Shown here: piece after piece, positions 34,505 through 48,565 of the stretch
Layout of the letters: every line of letters begins with the position of its first letter
How positions within the stretch are numbered: the stretch's first letter is position 1
From: Lunularia cruciata
Taxonomy: Eukaryota; Streptophyta; Marchantiopsida; Lunulariales; Lunulariaceae
Assembly (NCBI GenBank): GCA_948567375.1
Contig: OX419756.1
Location: 60,056,552 to 60,120,551, forward strand
Length of the DNA stretch: 64,000 bases
Direction of reading: 5' to 3'
Program-made: the position numbers and the translations under genes
Notes under the pieces: model-generated
The model's input: the letters and a program-made list of their open reading frames with translations, nothing else
Told to the model about the DNA's origin: nothing
The model's database searches: none

Positions 34505-35162
34505 CTAGAGGATCTGGAGGAAGATTTGAATAATGTTAGTATATCTGGAGGAAGATTTGAACAGTGTTATAATCTCTATATTGTTAATAGATATATCTCA
34601 TCTCTTAGGCAGCTAAGGTCGAAATCTCAATATAAAACTTTTTGTGTTCTGTCTCAGTGGAACTGCTTAAGTGAAGAGTAGGCAGATTCATTCTAACAAT
34701 CTGTCGCTATTGAACATGTCACTATGTAACCACCGTTCCAGAGATATGCGTCAAAGTGGTGAGACTGCACAGAGTGTCATGGGACGGACCTTGTTAGCCA
34801 GTTTTACATCTAGAGGTTGTGTGTCAGGTGTGAAACGGATTGACGTGTTCGCTGAATGGAGTACTTTCCGCTGCTCCAGAGAACTGAACATAAAGATTGG
34901 AAACTGAACCATGTCACCTATTTATGTTTTCTCCGAGAACTAGAACACACTCTCACATGTATCAAGCAGGATGGAATCGTCAACCAGGATCCTTTGGAGG
35001 GAAGCATCCTTGGTTGAAAGGAAGAACACTTTCAAACGAGCCATATATAAATCTTGAAGTTCAGGAGGTGAGGTCTGCTCCCCCAGCGGAGCCGGGACGT
35101 TCACGGCCTCTGCACTTTGGCAAATGTTACCTCTAAACAAACCTGAATTGTATTACAGTGTA

Positions 35163-35390
35163 CTGGGAAATTGCCAGAGCTGCATTGAAATATCCTACAT
35201 ATCCTACTGTCGTATGAGGTCACGGGAGCTGATACAGGAAGCACTGGACCAAATAAGCTCCAATCGCACAACTATGGTTGTAGCTCACAGGCTCAGCACC
35301 ATTCGTCATGCCCGTTGCGATTGCTATGATGAAATATGGACAAATTATCGAACGGGGAACCCATACAGAACTTTTAACTATGAGTTGTAT
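35163..35390 (+). pseudogene. ABCB-type ABC transporter fragment, unit 3
   Basis: Third copy, with REIARA, QEALDQISSNRTT, VVAHRLSTIRHA and, after the same one-base shift as in the other copies, the GQII-RGTH tail. Non-coding. Confidence 0.7.
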
Positions 35391-36077
35391 GCATGCAAAT
35401 CTGATTCTATTGCACTAGCATCGCCACACCCAACTGCCTGTAGAGAGGTCCTTTGATACCTAGCTCTGCTTTATAAATTTTTGTCTATGTACCTCCTGCC
35501 CAACCTTACTTATCATGCATCTCCATTTCTCAGCAATAACAATTTGGGGGGAAGTACATATTCAGTTGTACACTTGAATCAACAGGACCTCACTGCAAGA
35601 AGCTAATGCTTCGGACTTTCTGTCTGTTTCACCCTGTCAGTAAAGCTGCTAATAAATTTCATATATTGAGTGATGAATATGGAACCCGTTCGTTACTTTG
35701 GTTCTATACCCGCGTAAGACTGGATATAGTGAACGAGGTATTAGAAACTACAATTTCATGTCTGTACGAAGTTCAAGGCTCCGACTTCTAGTACCTGTTG
35801 GTCTGGGTCGTCTCAACAGTGGTTCTTGATTTAATATAGAATAATTTATTCAACTCAAGTATATTCCAGTCTTAATCCATACTCACATATTCCTCTTAGT
35901 TGAACCTTGTTGCATGTAGAACTTGGTGCTTGCTTCAGGTTATAAATAAGAACCGTACCTCTAACAGCTAAGCTTTGCGCAGATTATAAGAAATGGTTCA
36001 AGAGTTGTAAACAATAGTTGTAAACAATCTGATTACTCTTACAAGAATGGTGAACGAAAAGCAGTTTGAACTCGGTG

Positions 36078-36208
36078 ACATGTTTCTAGACGAGAGAACT
36101 CCTTGTAGAAATCACCTAGATCCAGAACCGTTCTTCTAAGAGATGAACTTACTCTGTGACATGTTTCTAGACGAGAAAACTCCCTGTAGGAATCACCTAG
36201 ATCCAGAA
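36078..36208. repeat. Two-copy 81-bp-period direct repeat, unit 3
   Basis: Third instance of the pair at 2,385 and 17,460. Here the two halves are more alike (both end with a CACCTAGATCCAGAA-type stretch), suggesting recent homogenisation within this unit. Confidence 0.7.
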
Positions 36209-37961
36209 TATTAACGGCTTATCCAACTGAGTATCATCAACATAACAATATCATGTTGACTCATGAAGTACCTATGACAAACTCGAGCATTTATGTCCTT
36301 ATCTGATTATCTGTGGAAGCTGGGGCCATCATCCCCTCCATCTATATATATCAAGTCATAGAACATTGCACAGCATCCATCCCTCACAGCCAGGAAGACA
36401 AGAAAATAATTCCCTCATCCGTGTGACCAATACTTATGACTTAAATGATTACTTCAGCTTCGGCTGAGATATCAACATCACCAGCAGCTAATGTCCATTT
36501 TGCGTATCCAAGCCTTGATGACCACAGATCATGAACAACTAAATGGATTCAATTGATAACTAGAGATCTAATCAAATTCGTATACCCAAATCAGGATAAT
36601 ATGAGAGTCTAAGCAATACCTCCGAAAGGAATTAAAACAAATGTCGGAATCTCATTAGTTCAACCTACATACCTACTCCCAGATCATTCTTCGGTGGAAT
36701 GCTGTTCTGCTTGATCCCACCTGGATCCCTCCCTGTCGGAACACTATCATATGTTCGGAAGGAAGACACATAGAGACCTTGGAGCACGTTAGGCGGACGT
36801 GAGAGAAAGATCTGGAAGGCCTCCGATCCACACATTCAACTGTATCATTTCACGTTAAGTGGATGCAAGGCATTCAAAGCATGGCCCACAATGACAATTA
36901 TTACTCCAAAAAGCTCAATTCTCTCACAACATTGCACCTGGCCCACCGTTTGGTTTAAACCTTTGACCCTCCCTGCTTGACCCGTTAAACAGAGCAGTTC
37001 TCGCAAAAGCTTCGGGGCTGGGGTCCCTCAGTAAGATGTTGTGCTCTGAAGAAACTATCGTAAAAGTTCAGGACATGCGGAGGTTGATTACTCTACGCAT
37101 ACAGACTAGTAAGAGGTTGGAGAGCTGTACGAGCACTTTAGCCATCTGAGTACCTCTGAGATCTGTCGTTTAGTTTCCCTTCAAGCTTGGCGACAATTGT
37201 TGATATTCACAAGTTGGGCAATTGCAGGTTTTTTCCATGTCAAAATTGTGTATCACAGTGGTTATCTTAATCCTAGTTTGCCTGAGAGTTGAAGTCAGTT
37301 TCAATCATCAAGTGTACTTGAGTTATGGGAAAATTTCCAATCTATATAAGTCGCGAACATGACCCAAGCTCAAGCTCTAAAGACAACTTGCATCACCGCA
37401 AAACTGGGACTAGGAACTTACGTAGAAATCACCGCGAACTAATATGCAAGACAAATCCTCGTCACTATTATCACTCGTAAGATGTGACTGCACATCGGTT
37501 ATTCGCCTACAAGAGTCTCTAGGGCAGCAGCATCCCTTCAAGAACTGATGGATATTTGAATTCAACAGTCATGAGCACCTGCGTCTCTTGGGTATCATAC
37601 ATCAAATAAACTTACTAAACTTACTACGGGTATTCATTCTGCCGGTAAAGATTCTAGAAATCATTTCGCTAACTTGCCTTCATATTCAGAAATTGTCATT
37701 ATCTGGTGAGTTTAATTGCACGTGAGAGATCCATATGCCCAGCATTAAGAATCAGAACGAGAGTAGATTCTCACGAGGTTGTCAGAAGTCTAGCGACAGT
37801 GCTCCAAATGAAGTGAGCTGCCACACATGGAATACTAAGAAAGGATGTTTCACGGTGAGGGTTCGAGACATGAAGAATTTTTCGAAAGCTATTTCATCAG
37901 GTAATTATCTTCGACTGCAATCTCCAAAGAGATTCGACTACGCATAAAGACGGCCAGCCAG

Positions 37962-40900
37962 TTAAATGACATACTTCAAGGACATCAGCTGTTCCATGGA
38001 CTCTGGATAATATATAGATTGGCGTCGATCACTATCCTCGTGAATTTCCAAACACTGCCGTGGCCCGAGCTTCTTTCGTGCTTTTCGTGCTTTTCGTTTT
38101 AGTCGAGCAGATTCATTTGAGCCACAACGATCATGCAGATCATGATGATCCATGAATAGAACATCTCCTATGAACAGATCACCCAAGCTGGTTGACCGTA
38201 GCAAGTCAGGTAAATGAATGAAATAATCACAGCGTAGTAGCCTCAGCACATTTAGTGCTGGAAACTGTGCCAATTTAAGAGCCCCCAAAAGATCCTCAGA
38301 GTACTCACCTGCCACTGTTACACTTTTAAGAGATCTGACTTGTACAATGGACGTGATTTGAATAGCCAAATATGCGTCCACATACACATATTTTAGATCA
38401 TGGAGCTGCCTCAGAGAGTCAGGTATGGTCTTCACACCTACACACCCTTCAATATGTAACTCGGTAAGATGTGCGAGTTGTCCTAAAGAGTCAGGTATAT
38501 TCTCGAGCGATATGCATCCTTTTATAACGAATGTCTTTAGAGCTGCGATGTTTCCCATAGATTCTGGTAAATTCTTAAGAGCTTTGCACTCAATTATCGA
38601 GAGATGTTTGAGTGCAATTACTTGTCCTAAAGAGCCCACGTCTGGCATCTGGCTTAAATGATCACACTGTTGTATTTTTAGGTCTGTTAGTGCCGGCATT
38701 CGCCACAGCCAGTCGGGGAGATGCGCAAAGTTCTCACCCATCAACGTTAAATTCTCTAGACATGTCAGCTGTCTGAGGATTGTTGGTAGACTAGCCAAAG
38801 GCCCTAGCTCTGAACATGCCCGCTGTCCAAGACACTCAGGTACTTTATTAACTGACTCAGGTACAGACCTTTTAATAGCCAAACTTTTTAGAGAGTTGAG
38901 TTCCTCTAGATTATCAGGTATAGTCTTAAGCGAGACACACTCCTTTACGGAACGCCCCTTGAGAGATGTGAGTTGGCCTAAAGAATCAGGCAGGTTCTCG
39001 AGGGCCTTACATTCGACTATTTCGAGATGACGCAGCGCGATGAGTTGTCCCAGGGACTCAGGTACATATCTCAATCGGTCACAATACTGTAGCCCTAAAT
39101 AATTAAGTGCCACAAATTGCCCCAACCATTCGGGAAGATCCTCGAAGCATCCCGATAAGGTCAATGTCTCAAGCAATCTCAACTGTCCCATGCTTGTTGG
39201 TAGGTTCTTGATGGATGTGCATCCCATTGTGTTCAAAACTCTTAGATATGCAAGTTGCCCTAAAGAATCAGGCAGGTTCTCAAGGGCCGCACATTTGACT
39301 ATTTCGAGACGTCTCAGCTCGGTGAGTTGCCCCAGGGACTCAGGTAAATATTTCAATCGGGGACAATGCCGTACCTCTAAATCCGTAAGTGCCACAAACC
39401 GCCCCAACCATTCGGGAAGATATACAAAGCATCCCGATAAGGACAATGTCTTGAGCAATCTCAGCTGTCCCAAGCTTGTCGGTATGTTCTTGAGGGATAT
39501 GCATCCCTTTGTGTTCAAACTTTCTAGAGATGCAAGTTGCCCAAGAGAATCTGGTAAACTACTGATGGTTGTGCAATCTTTTATGAACAACCGTGTCAAG
39601 GATTTGAGTTGTCCCATAGAGTTAGGCATGCCCCTGAGAGAGGTGCAGCCCTCTATGGATAAATATTTAAGAGATACGAGGTGGAGAGGGTCAGGGATGG
39701 AGATAAGAGATACGCACTCTTTTATGGTAAATTGTGTCAACGAAGCGAGTTGTCCTATGGAGTTGGGTAGAACGACGAGGGATGGACACCCCTCTATCCA
39801 TAAGTATTTAAGAGTTGTTACCTGTAAAAGGTCAGGAAAATCTCCTATAGACACACACCCTTTGATCTCCAGTCTTTCTAGAAATGAGAGCTGTCCTATG
39901 GGATCTGGTAAAATATTGATAGATACACAATCTTCAATAATTAATTCTTTAAGAGACGAATACTGCAAAGGGTCAACCACAAGATTGATGGATAAAGATC
40001 TCTTTATCTCTAACCGTATTAAACTTTTAAGTCGTCCTAGGGAACCCGGTATGATATCAAGAAACATACATCCTCCTATGACTAACTCTCGTAGAGATAT
40101 AAGATCGAAAAGAAAATCAGGTAAGCTACGAAGTGACACACAACCTTCTACGGTAAACCACGTAAGGGACTTGAGCTGTCCTCGAGAATTAGTGTTAGTC
40201 TGGTCATTGACGAGGGATACACAACCGTCGATTCGCAATTCCCCTAACGATGTTAATTGGCCAAGCGAGTGGGGTATAGTCTTGAGAGAAACACATCCGG
40301 CTATATTCAACCAATCAAGAGATGCGAGTTTACCTAACGACTCGGGTAACTTTTCGAGGGACTTACAACTGCTAATTGAAAGACGTCGCAGATTAGTGAG
40401 TTGGCCTAAGGAGTCAGGCAGATGAGTCAGGTAATCACATTGTCCTAATGTTAATTCCCGGAGTGCCGCTAGCAGTCCCAAAGAAACAGGAAGCTCCTTA
40501 AAGCGTCCACCTGTCAAGCTTAAGTACCCAAGAGATTTCAACTCCCACATACCTGTCGGTAGGCTCGTAAAAGTCCCTTCTACAGATAATAGTGTCAAAG
40601 CTTTCAGCAGTCCTATAGACTCGGGAATATTTATACATTTGCCCAAATGCAGCGTCCGCAGAACCATTAGTTGACTTAGACATTCCGATGATTTCACCAC
40701 GGAGCTACAATCATCTATTGCTAAATGTTCCAAGGAAGTAAGATCTCCGAGAAACTCAAAGGTCGGACCACTTACCCATCCAAGCTTTGCAGGAAATAAA
40801 TCCGTTCCGCCTGGGGACTCGTCGTCATCCCCGACACTTTGTGGTTCTAGGTTCTCTGTCTCCCCATGTTTCCTTTTAGTATCCTCAGGAACAACCGCAC

Positions 40901-42281
40901 CTCCAATTGTTAAACGTTTCAGTCGTTTGAGTTGTCCTAACCAAGAGGGTGAACATTTAAAGGTTTCACATCCCCGTAAATTCAAATCATCCAGACATGG
41001 AAGTTGTCCTAACGATTGTGATAGAGCTTGAAACCTAGGACAGTTACTTACTGATAATTTCTGCAGATTGATAAGCGTATTTCTCGGTTCGCCAGAGGAT
41101 CCATATTCCCCCAGTTTAGGGTCTTCCCACAAGTGTACAAAAGAATCGCAGTCGTATACAGTTATCTCCCGCAATGATTCGAGCTCACCAAAACTCTCCG
41201 GCAGCATCGTTAGTTTATGACACGACAGTAAAGAAACCTGCTTAAGGGATGCCAATTGCCCAATTGTGTGAGGCAGCATTTCCAAAGCAGGAAGCCCCGC
41301 TAACAACAAATTCTCGAGGGCACGCATACCGCAGAACGACTCACCTAGGCTCGCCAACCTCTTACAATACTGTATATTTAGGGTTTTCAACCGTCGTAGG
41401 TCACAAAACGGATCGTGCAGTCTCTTCAGAGCATCACATCTCGATAATTTTAATATTTGGAGAGAAGACATAGCCCCGAAACTGTCCGGCAATTCTCTCA
41501 GTGCAGGAAGGACTTCCATGGTCATTTCTGTGAGAGAAGACATAGCCCCGAAACTGTCCGGCAAATCTCTCAGTGCACGAAGGTGTTTCATGGTCAATTT
41601 TGTGAGAGAAGACATAGCCCCGAAACTGTCCGGCAACTCTCTCAGTGCACAAAGGTTTTCCATGACCAATATTGTGAGAGAAGACAAACCCCCGAAACTG
41701 TCCGGCAACTCTCTCAGTGCAGGAAGGTTTACCATGGTCAATTTTGTGAGAGAAGCGAAAGCTCCAAAGCCATCTGGTAACCCTGACAGAGCAGGAAGAT
41801 TCTCCAGGTGAAGTGTTGTGAGAGAATTTAGTACATTTGAAACGTCTATTGGTTTTTCGGGCCAACTTTTGAAATTCAAGCAGTCCACTAACCTGAGGTG
41901 TCGCAACGATGCCAATTCCAAAGTTGAAGGTGGAAGCTCTGCTAGCTGCACATCTTGAAGATCCAATCGCTCCAAACATGGAAGAAGACCGAAATTTCGT
42001 GGTAATCTTGTCAGGTTCGTGGCATGAATCATAATACCTTTCAGATGAACCAATTCATAAATATTGCTTGGCAAAATAACACACGAACAATGATCGAAAA
42101 TGAGAACAGCAAGTCGAGGAAGGCCTTGGACATCCTGTTCCCGGATGGGCCAACAAGCTTCCTGTAACCAGCTATCTTTCACCTCTTCTTTCGAACAATT
42201 ATTCATGTGGAGCAAGCTGAGGGGCCAAGGGAACCGCAGCGCATGATGCGAGTCGATCAAGTTCAGATCGCTAATTCTCAA
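37962..42281 (-). pseudogene. HNL gene 3, LRR exon cut off by frameshift
   Basis: 1,439 open codons closely matching the LRR exon of gene 2, but out of frame with its start. A single base is missing near 42,284 (AAAAGCG here, AAAAGACG in units 1, 2 and 4), so translation from NB-ARC meets TGA at 42,278. Near the other end, a missing base at about 37,968 ends the frame some two dozen residues early. Five copies of the SFGAMSSL-type 69-bp repeat remain, against six in gene 2 and seven in gene 1. The rest of the array is otherwise undamaged, so the lesion looks recent or could be an assembly error. Confidence 0.8.
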
Positions 42282-45200
42282 AAGCGTAAACTTTCTAGCT
42301 TGGATAAACGCCCGTCAAAACAAGACGAATTCTTCTTGTGCAAGTTAGGTGCTCTCGTGACATTCACAGCCACAGAATCTGATATGCCCATGGATAGTAC
42401 TTGGAGTTTATCGTTGGTAGTTGTACCCTGCACAACTACAGGAAATGAGTAATCTACATGTACATCAGAAGAATATATCAAGGCATGAATTTGAATGTAG
42501 TCTTCCAACCATGAATGTGACCTACCTTTTGTGGTTCCTAAGAAGTATGGTCCAATATTCATCTTACCTTGTACTTGGCCATAATATCCTCAACATCGCG
42601 GGCTTGCCAAACTCCTCTCCAAGACTCCACATTTTCTTCTGGTTGTCTCGAGATCCGCTTTCCCAGATCCCTCAGTTGTCGATGTATGTAAGCTACGTGG
42701 TATGAGCTTGGCCGCTCGCCAATCCGGATTTGTATGAGAGACCTCTGCACTAAGTTGCTCAAACTTAATTGTATTGACATTCCCCCGCGACTCTCTTTCC
42801 AAGCAGATCCCAACACAGTCACATCGTACTGGCGATGCACCATATCAAATGAAGCCAAGTCCAGAAATATGGCTTGCTCTTCCTTTCCTAAGCTGTCAAA
42901 ACTCACTCTGAGTTTTCCCCACAACCTGTCCTGTTTACTTCCATCCATGCATCCTGCATCACGCAACCTACCGAGAGTGCTTTCCCAAATCTTTTCATCG
43001 TTCCGTCCACGTAAGGAACTGCCAATCACATCTAAAGTGAGGGGTAGCCCTTCGCACGTCTCCACAATCTGTTTCACCAACTCCTTGGGTATTGCTTCTA
43101 AGGCGGGACTTTGAACACGAGCTTTGAACAGTGTCAGCGCATCATCATGTGACAGGAAGGGGAGAACATGTTCTACAAAACCACTTCTATCCTTTTGAAT
43201 GCGAGAGATTAGTACCAAACGGCTACCTTCTCCGTAAGAGAGTCCGTTCAAGTAATTCATCATATCGGTCGCATCGTCACAGTCATCCAACATCAGCAGA
43301 ACTTTCCTTCCCTGTAATAGTTTCAATATCTCCCACTCATCCTGCACCCTAATGCTAACTTGCTTCCCGCTGCCTTCGTACAAGTTTCCAACGACCAGTT
43401 TCCAGAAATCTTTCCGACTAGGAGTTTGTTGAGGGATTTCAACGAAACAGACATAGTCAAATTGGATTTGGATTTTCATCACAACTTGTTTCGCAAGTGT
43501 CGATTTGCCTAAACCACCCATCCCCGCAAGCAGTATCTGCTTCGATCCTGCCTCTCGTAACTTGAGCGCTTTCATGAAGTCCCTGATACGATCTCCGAAC
43601 TCGATTATCCCAACAGGAAGCTCGAGATGATATAACAAAGCTGCTTTTCTTGACTCCTGGTTTGTGGAAAATAGAAAGAAAAATTAGGGGAAAAAAGGCA
43701 AGATATAGAATACAAAGGAAATGTGCTTGTTAGCAAACCGACGGAATTCCTGCAAATTTTCTCAATATCCAAAATGCCAAAGTATTTCACTACTGAATTC
43801 AATTGACAATATTGACAAAATTCAGCAGTTGAAAGATGCAAGTTGTCATATTTCAGACCATACCTCATCCTGACAGATACTTTTTACGAACTTGACCAGA
43901 TGTTGAAAACTGTCGGACGTTTTATACTCTGGCTTGCAGATAGTAAAATGGTCTACTCCTGGAATCATACAAAACGTATCCATATCGAGTCGCGCAGATG
44001 CTTCTTCAACCAACTGTGAAGAGCGCCAAAAGGGAATGCCTTGGATGAGTACCCGTATCTGCGACAAATCAGGACATTAACTATCTTGGTTAGTTAAAGT
44101 TCGTTCCGGAAGTTCTACATATTTGAGCAATGGTAGCACAAGCCGTTGGAAGAACGGGAGACCCATAACCCTCTTAGTAGGGAACCGAGAACATGCATAT
44201 GAAGGGCAAGCATCAAAGTATGCAAATTGACTTGAAGTTGATCTAAACAAGGAATACATAACGAAATAAGCGGAACTGATAGAAAGCAGGAACCGAAATT
44301 GATACATTTCATAAGAAGTACCCGCACAGAAATCGTATCATGTAATCAGAACCAGACAACCTGTTGGAGTAGCAACATATTAAGAATCTGAAACAGAAAA
44401 CAGAGGAGAATCATCAAAGGAATAGGCAGATCCAATCGGAAATATACGAAAACATATAGCGAATAGGAAAGGAGTGCATGGTATCTTGGCTGGTTGGACC
44501 AAAGCGTGACATATTTAAGAAAGGGGAGCAGAAGTCGTTCGAAGATCGGGGGGTTCCAGAACCTACTATGTATGGAACCGGGAACGTGCATGTGAAGTAC
44601 ATGCATGACCGAATGCAAATCGAAATGAATTCAATCTAAGCAAATGGAATGTAAGTGAATCTAACATTTCGAAGATATGCGGAAGTAAGCGCGTAATTCA
44701 TACATTTGATACATTTCATAAGTAGCACCTGCAGAGAACTGGTATACATCATGGAAGAAGAATCAAGACACAACAGATTAAAACTCTCAAATTGAAAGCA
44801 GAGAGAAACCACGAAACAGAGACACATCCAGCAGAAGCAGAACCTGCAGAGAACTAGTATCCATCATGAAAGAAGAATCAAGAAGCAACAAATTAAATAT
44901 CTAAAATTGAAAGCAAAGGAAGACCATCAAACTGAGAAACATCGAGCAAAGGAGTAAGAGACAGCTTTAGTTGAGGATGGGAGGAGTGGCGCGAACTGGG
45001 AGCATAAGTAGCACCTGCAGAGACTAGTATCCATCATGGACGAAGAATCAAGACGCAACAGATAAAAATTCTGAAACTGAACTTAGAGGAAGACCATCAA
45101 ACAGAGAACAAAGACAGAGCTTTAGTTGAGGATGGGTGGAATGGAGCAAACTGGAAGAGGAGTGGAGGGCGTCATGGCTGTGTTGGAGCGAAGCATGAGA

Positions 45201-46706
45201 GGAGTAGATCGTGTACATCGCAGCATGCTCTATGAACATATGAATCCTAAAATACTGAACAAAGAAGGAAGCAAACAGGCGGTCATAGTAAGCCTTCACG
45301 AAAGCACAATACACTTCATCAAAGCTGAAATAGAGGAGCGAATGCCACCACCCCTCGTACCCAGTTTCTGTTCAAAAGCTCATGAGTGCCAAGGCAAACT
45401 TGGCTGCTTCCAGAAGTGCCGCTCAGAAATGGCCGCAGTGAGAAGTAAGGAACAATGGAACTTATGCAGAAACCAGCAGGCCATGTAGGAGCACCTTTAA
45501 AGCAGAGGGAATAAAAGGTGAGTACAATATGTCCTTAAGTACCTACTAATTTTTACTCCTAGGCCCAGTACTGGGCCTAATTTTAATGTCAAACGAGGTC
45601 GAATGCTCAGAGGACGCTGGTGAAGAGTAATGAGCAAAAGAAATGCCCTGCGTAACTTGTATGTTCTCCAAACTATCAAAACGAGTAATAGACACACACA
45701 AAAATACACTCCACTGGTGTAAACTACAATTCTCAGATGTTTACAGGTACAGAGTATCAATAGTATTGTATAGCTACTATAGGAATAGCTTCCGACGATA
45801 AGGTACAAGAACGATCACCTTCGACAATCGGCTGAGTACTCCCGCTCCACTTGAGAGTTGAGACTCATTCGCTTCCAGAACACCACATGTCTTCCACTCA
45901 TATTGATTCCGCAACTTTGTAAAATCCTCATTCACTCGAGCAGCCCCTGCACTTAGGAGCTCCATGGACTCAAGTAAGGGACTTTTGCGCTTTCTGGAGG
46001 ACTCCAAGCACATTCTTGAACCTGATTGAGCAACCCCGTAAAAGAACAGTCCTCGTACATTTCTCAAGAAATTGATATATCCACCGATTCCAGACATTGC
46101 ACTCGCTCTCAGGCATATCTCCTTCATTACTACTCCGCCCAAACAGTGACCGACTAGAACGACTGGACAGTTCTGACCAACCTCCCCACATTCGATCAGA
46201 GATCGGGCAAGGAATTCTCCTGTGCCATACATATCCATTCTTCCACGTGAAGCAGAAGTCTGGATACTGGAATCGTAAGAAACTGAGAGTATGCGAGCTT
46301 GAGGGAAATCCTGGACAAGCCATGTGTCAAGCCAGCATGCCGAGTTGTCTCGCTGCATCCACGTTTGGATGAAAGCATCTTCCCAATCTCCCCATGAAAG
46401 ACCATGGAAGAATATTATTTCCAGGGTAGTCGGTCCGGTTACAGGTGTGTACAATTCGTAAACCGCATCACTCAACTACAAAATCCAAAGTTTCATTCCA
46501 ACAAACTGTGTCATAGTTTGCAAAGAGAACTCGAACCGAACAGTTGCCGTAATGATCAAAATATTGCGCCGAACTAGAACTTGAAGAGCTGATTTTATCA
46601 TCAGGGAAACATACACCATGATCTGCGTGCTTTTTCTCGTTGGAATACTCACCCGTTTGCGATCAGAGAGAGCTGGTGTCATGGGCCTAGAACTTGAGGC
46701 CGCCAT
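42278..46706 (-). CDS. HNL gene 3, hydrolase-NB-ARC part still open (LRR-less product)
   Basis: Exons 46,706-46,653, 46,475-45,819, 44,058-43,864, 43,656-42,568 and 42,427-42,278, with the same donor and acceptor sequences as gene 2. The joined frame encodes about 714 residues and stops 49 codons into exon 5. Key motifs are intact: FFHGL, GHCLGG, GVDHFTICKP, GMGGLGKST, LLMLDDCDD, GLPL, IHR. It lacks one 24-bp unit before IHR, making exon 4 seven codons shorter overall than in gene 2. Whether it is a pseudogene or a functional truncated NLR cannot be told from sequence. Confidence 0.65.
42568..43656 (-). CDS. HNL gene 3 exon 4: NB-ARC
   Basis: 363 codons. P-loop, Walker B, RNBS-B and GLPL as in gene 2; MHD position reads IHR. 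A single PLIQIR-type unit is present where genes 1, 2 and 4 have two, a clean loss of one 24-bp repeat. Confidence 0.85.
45819..46475 (-). CDS. HNL gene 3 exon 2: alpha/beta-hydrolase core
   Basis: 219 codons, nearly identical to exon 2 of gene 2, including the Cys nucleophile elbow GHCLGG. Ends at the same AAG|GTGATC donor. Confidence 0.75.
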
Positions 46707-47916
46707 AGTGGGTGCAGTCGCTCAGTTTATACGGTTCACAAAATTGTCTCTGGGCTACTCCAATATCGTGAGCTGATATGTATCGCAATCTCAGTTCCAC
46801 AAGCTTTCAGTTTATCCTCTCAAGTCCATTGCAAGTTGGAATTCCTGATATCTTGCCTAGTTTCACCAGACTGTCCAGAAGCAAGAAATTCAACGCTGTT
46901 GTGAGTTTCAGAAGCTGTGATAAGCGCACTGCACGTAGTAATCCCGATGCTAGTGTAAGTGTTTAAGTTGGCAGGACGGTAAGCTTGATGCCCGACCTCG
47001 GCATCAAGCTGAGAAGGCGACACACATTAAACAGAAGCACTTGAGAACAAAAATAAACGAAAATATTGACGGTACAATTGAATCCGTCTTACACAAAATG
47101 TCCACTTAACTTATGAAAGCATATAGAGACTACTTACCAAACAAAACATTGGGATGTTTGTACGAGAAATTAGAGAAATCAAGTTTAAAATTACCCTTGT
47201 TATGTCCGTGGACCGATCGCGGAACATGATCGGATCAGAGGATGGGAAACGAGTAACTTCACAAGTTCCATCATGAACGTCCCCGTACAACCTGTAAGTA
47301 GCTCTGCGATTTCCTTCCGTGTTGGCTACGGCGCGGATGACATGCACACAAATGCTGGAAACGCAACACCCTCAACTTCCCGGAACAAGAGCGAACCAGG
47401 TGCTAAGCACCCACATAGCCTGCCGAGGAGAAGAGCACTATTTCGCAGGTGCGCTCCCCTGGTCATAAAAGTCTTCAAAGACAGATCGAAAGCACCAACA
47501 GAGATGGGTGCAAAAGTCTTCGGAGGGGTCGTTGGGGCAGAATCTCTCTGTAGCCCTGAATTACAAAACTTTAGCTTTGTCGGTCATCACGTTTGCGTCT
47601 CCTTTCTATGTCTGATGCTATTTTTGCGAAGGGGGACCGGGTAGAAAACACGAAGGATGGGGAAGAACCCAATGGGGCTAAGCCACAAAAGAGTCCATTC
47701 GAGAAATCTGCACCTAAGATATCCTAGCTATGTAAGTTGTTTTGCCTAAAAACAATTGGAGTATTTGAAAAAGTATCACTTAGTGTGATTGCTCTTTTAT
47801 GGATTGCACAAACCATTACCCTCCATAGAACAATAGACACATGCTATAAAGTATAGAGTGACAATGGTACCCTTGGCGCCTAACAAGATAAAAGTGCATG
47901 CATTCTCTAACAAATG
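46707..47916. other. 5' flank of HNL gene 3
   Basis: Copy of the 28,210-29,414 flank. The hairpin is more regular here (46,982-46,992 pairs perfectly with 47,000-47,010). A four-base insertion (AAAC) lies next to the presumed leader donor, which itself is kept. The plus-strand peptide frame at 46,778-46,966 is preserved. Confidence 0.45.
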
Positions 47917-48150
47917 TCATGGTTTAAAGTTGCTCCATATAACTCCAAGGCTAGAGTAACAAAAAGGTGACTCGATGCATAGCATATATTCGGAGATCAT
48001 ATGAGCTATTGTTGCACTCATTGCCCGTCCAAAGGAATATGTAATCACTCTCTCCAAAACTATATCACGTGTAAGGTCTCTAACCACTACATCCGTTACT
48101 ATCACCTGATCATCTCGGATGAAATATAAGTCTACCCTAACATGTGTCAT
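47917..48150 (-). pseudogene. Reverse-transcriptase-element C-terminal relic, unit 3
   Basis: Copy of 29,415-29,648, with VVVRDLTRDIVLERV in place of the DPT pattern and the same SFGRAMSATIA stretch. Dead fragment. Confidence 0.45.
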
Positions 48151-48565
48151 CTACAAAACATATGAATGCTCACTCCAAACCAAATATCCACTCTATGGAG
48201 CCATAACAAACACTATATCCCTAGCATTATCATGGGTAGTTATCATTTGTCCCCAAAAGGACACCGCGTCATATGGACTATTGTTGCATCTAGTGTAGAA
48301 CCACACTCACAAGTGAGACATATCTCACAAACACACCAGTTTGCTCAGATAACTCATAGTCTGCCAGATTTGAGTTCTAAACGAGATTAAATTGATCGGA
48401 GCCGTCCATACTTTCTAACCTACTATTGGTTATGATCATTTTCCCATGGCAATTGTGATCTGACGCCACTTTAATTCTCTCATTTTATTTTACGTCACGT
48501 CAGTTATTCACGAGTTTATTTTACGTTACTTTTACTTTTCGGATGACGTTAATATATGTCGACGT

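Noticed and set aside
39190-40425. Long plus-strand frame (411 codons) opposite the LRR exon of gene 3, and similar ones at 20,604-21,545 and 5,531-6,010
   Set aside because: They are shadows of the repetitive LRR codons on the minus strand; their apparent repeats mirror the 69-72-bp LRR period and they have no family motif.
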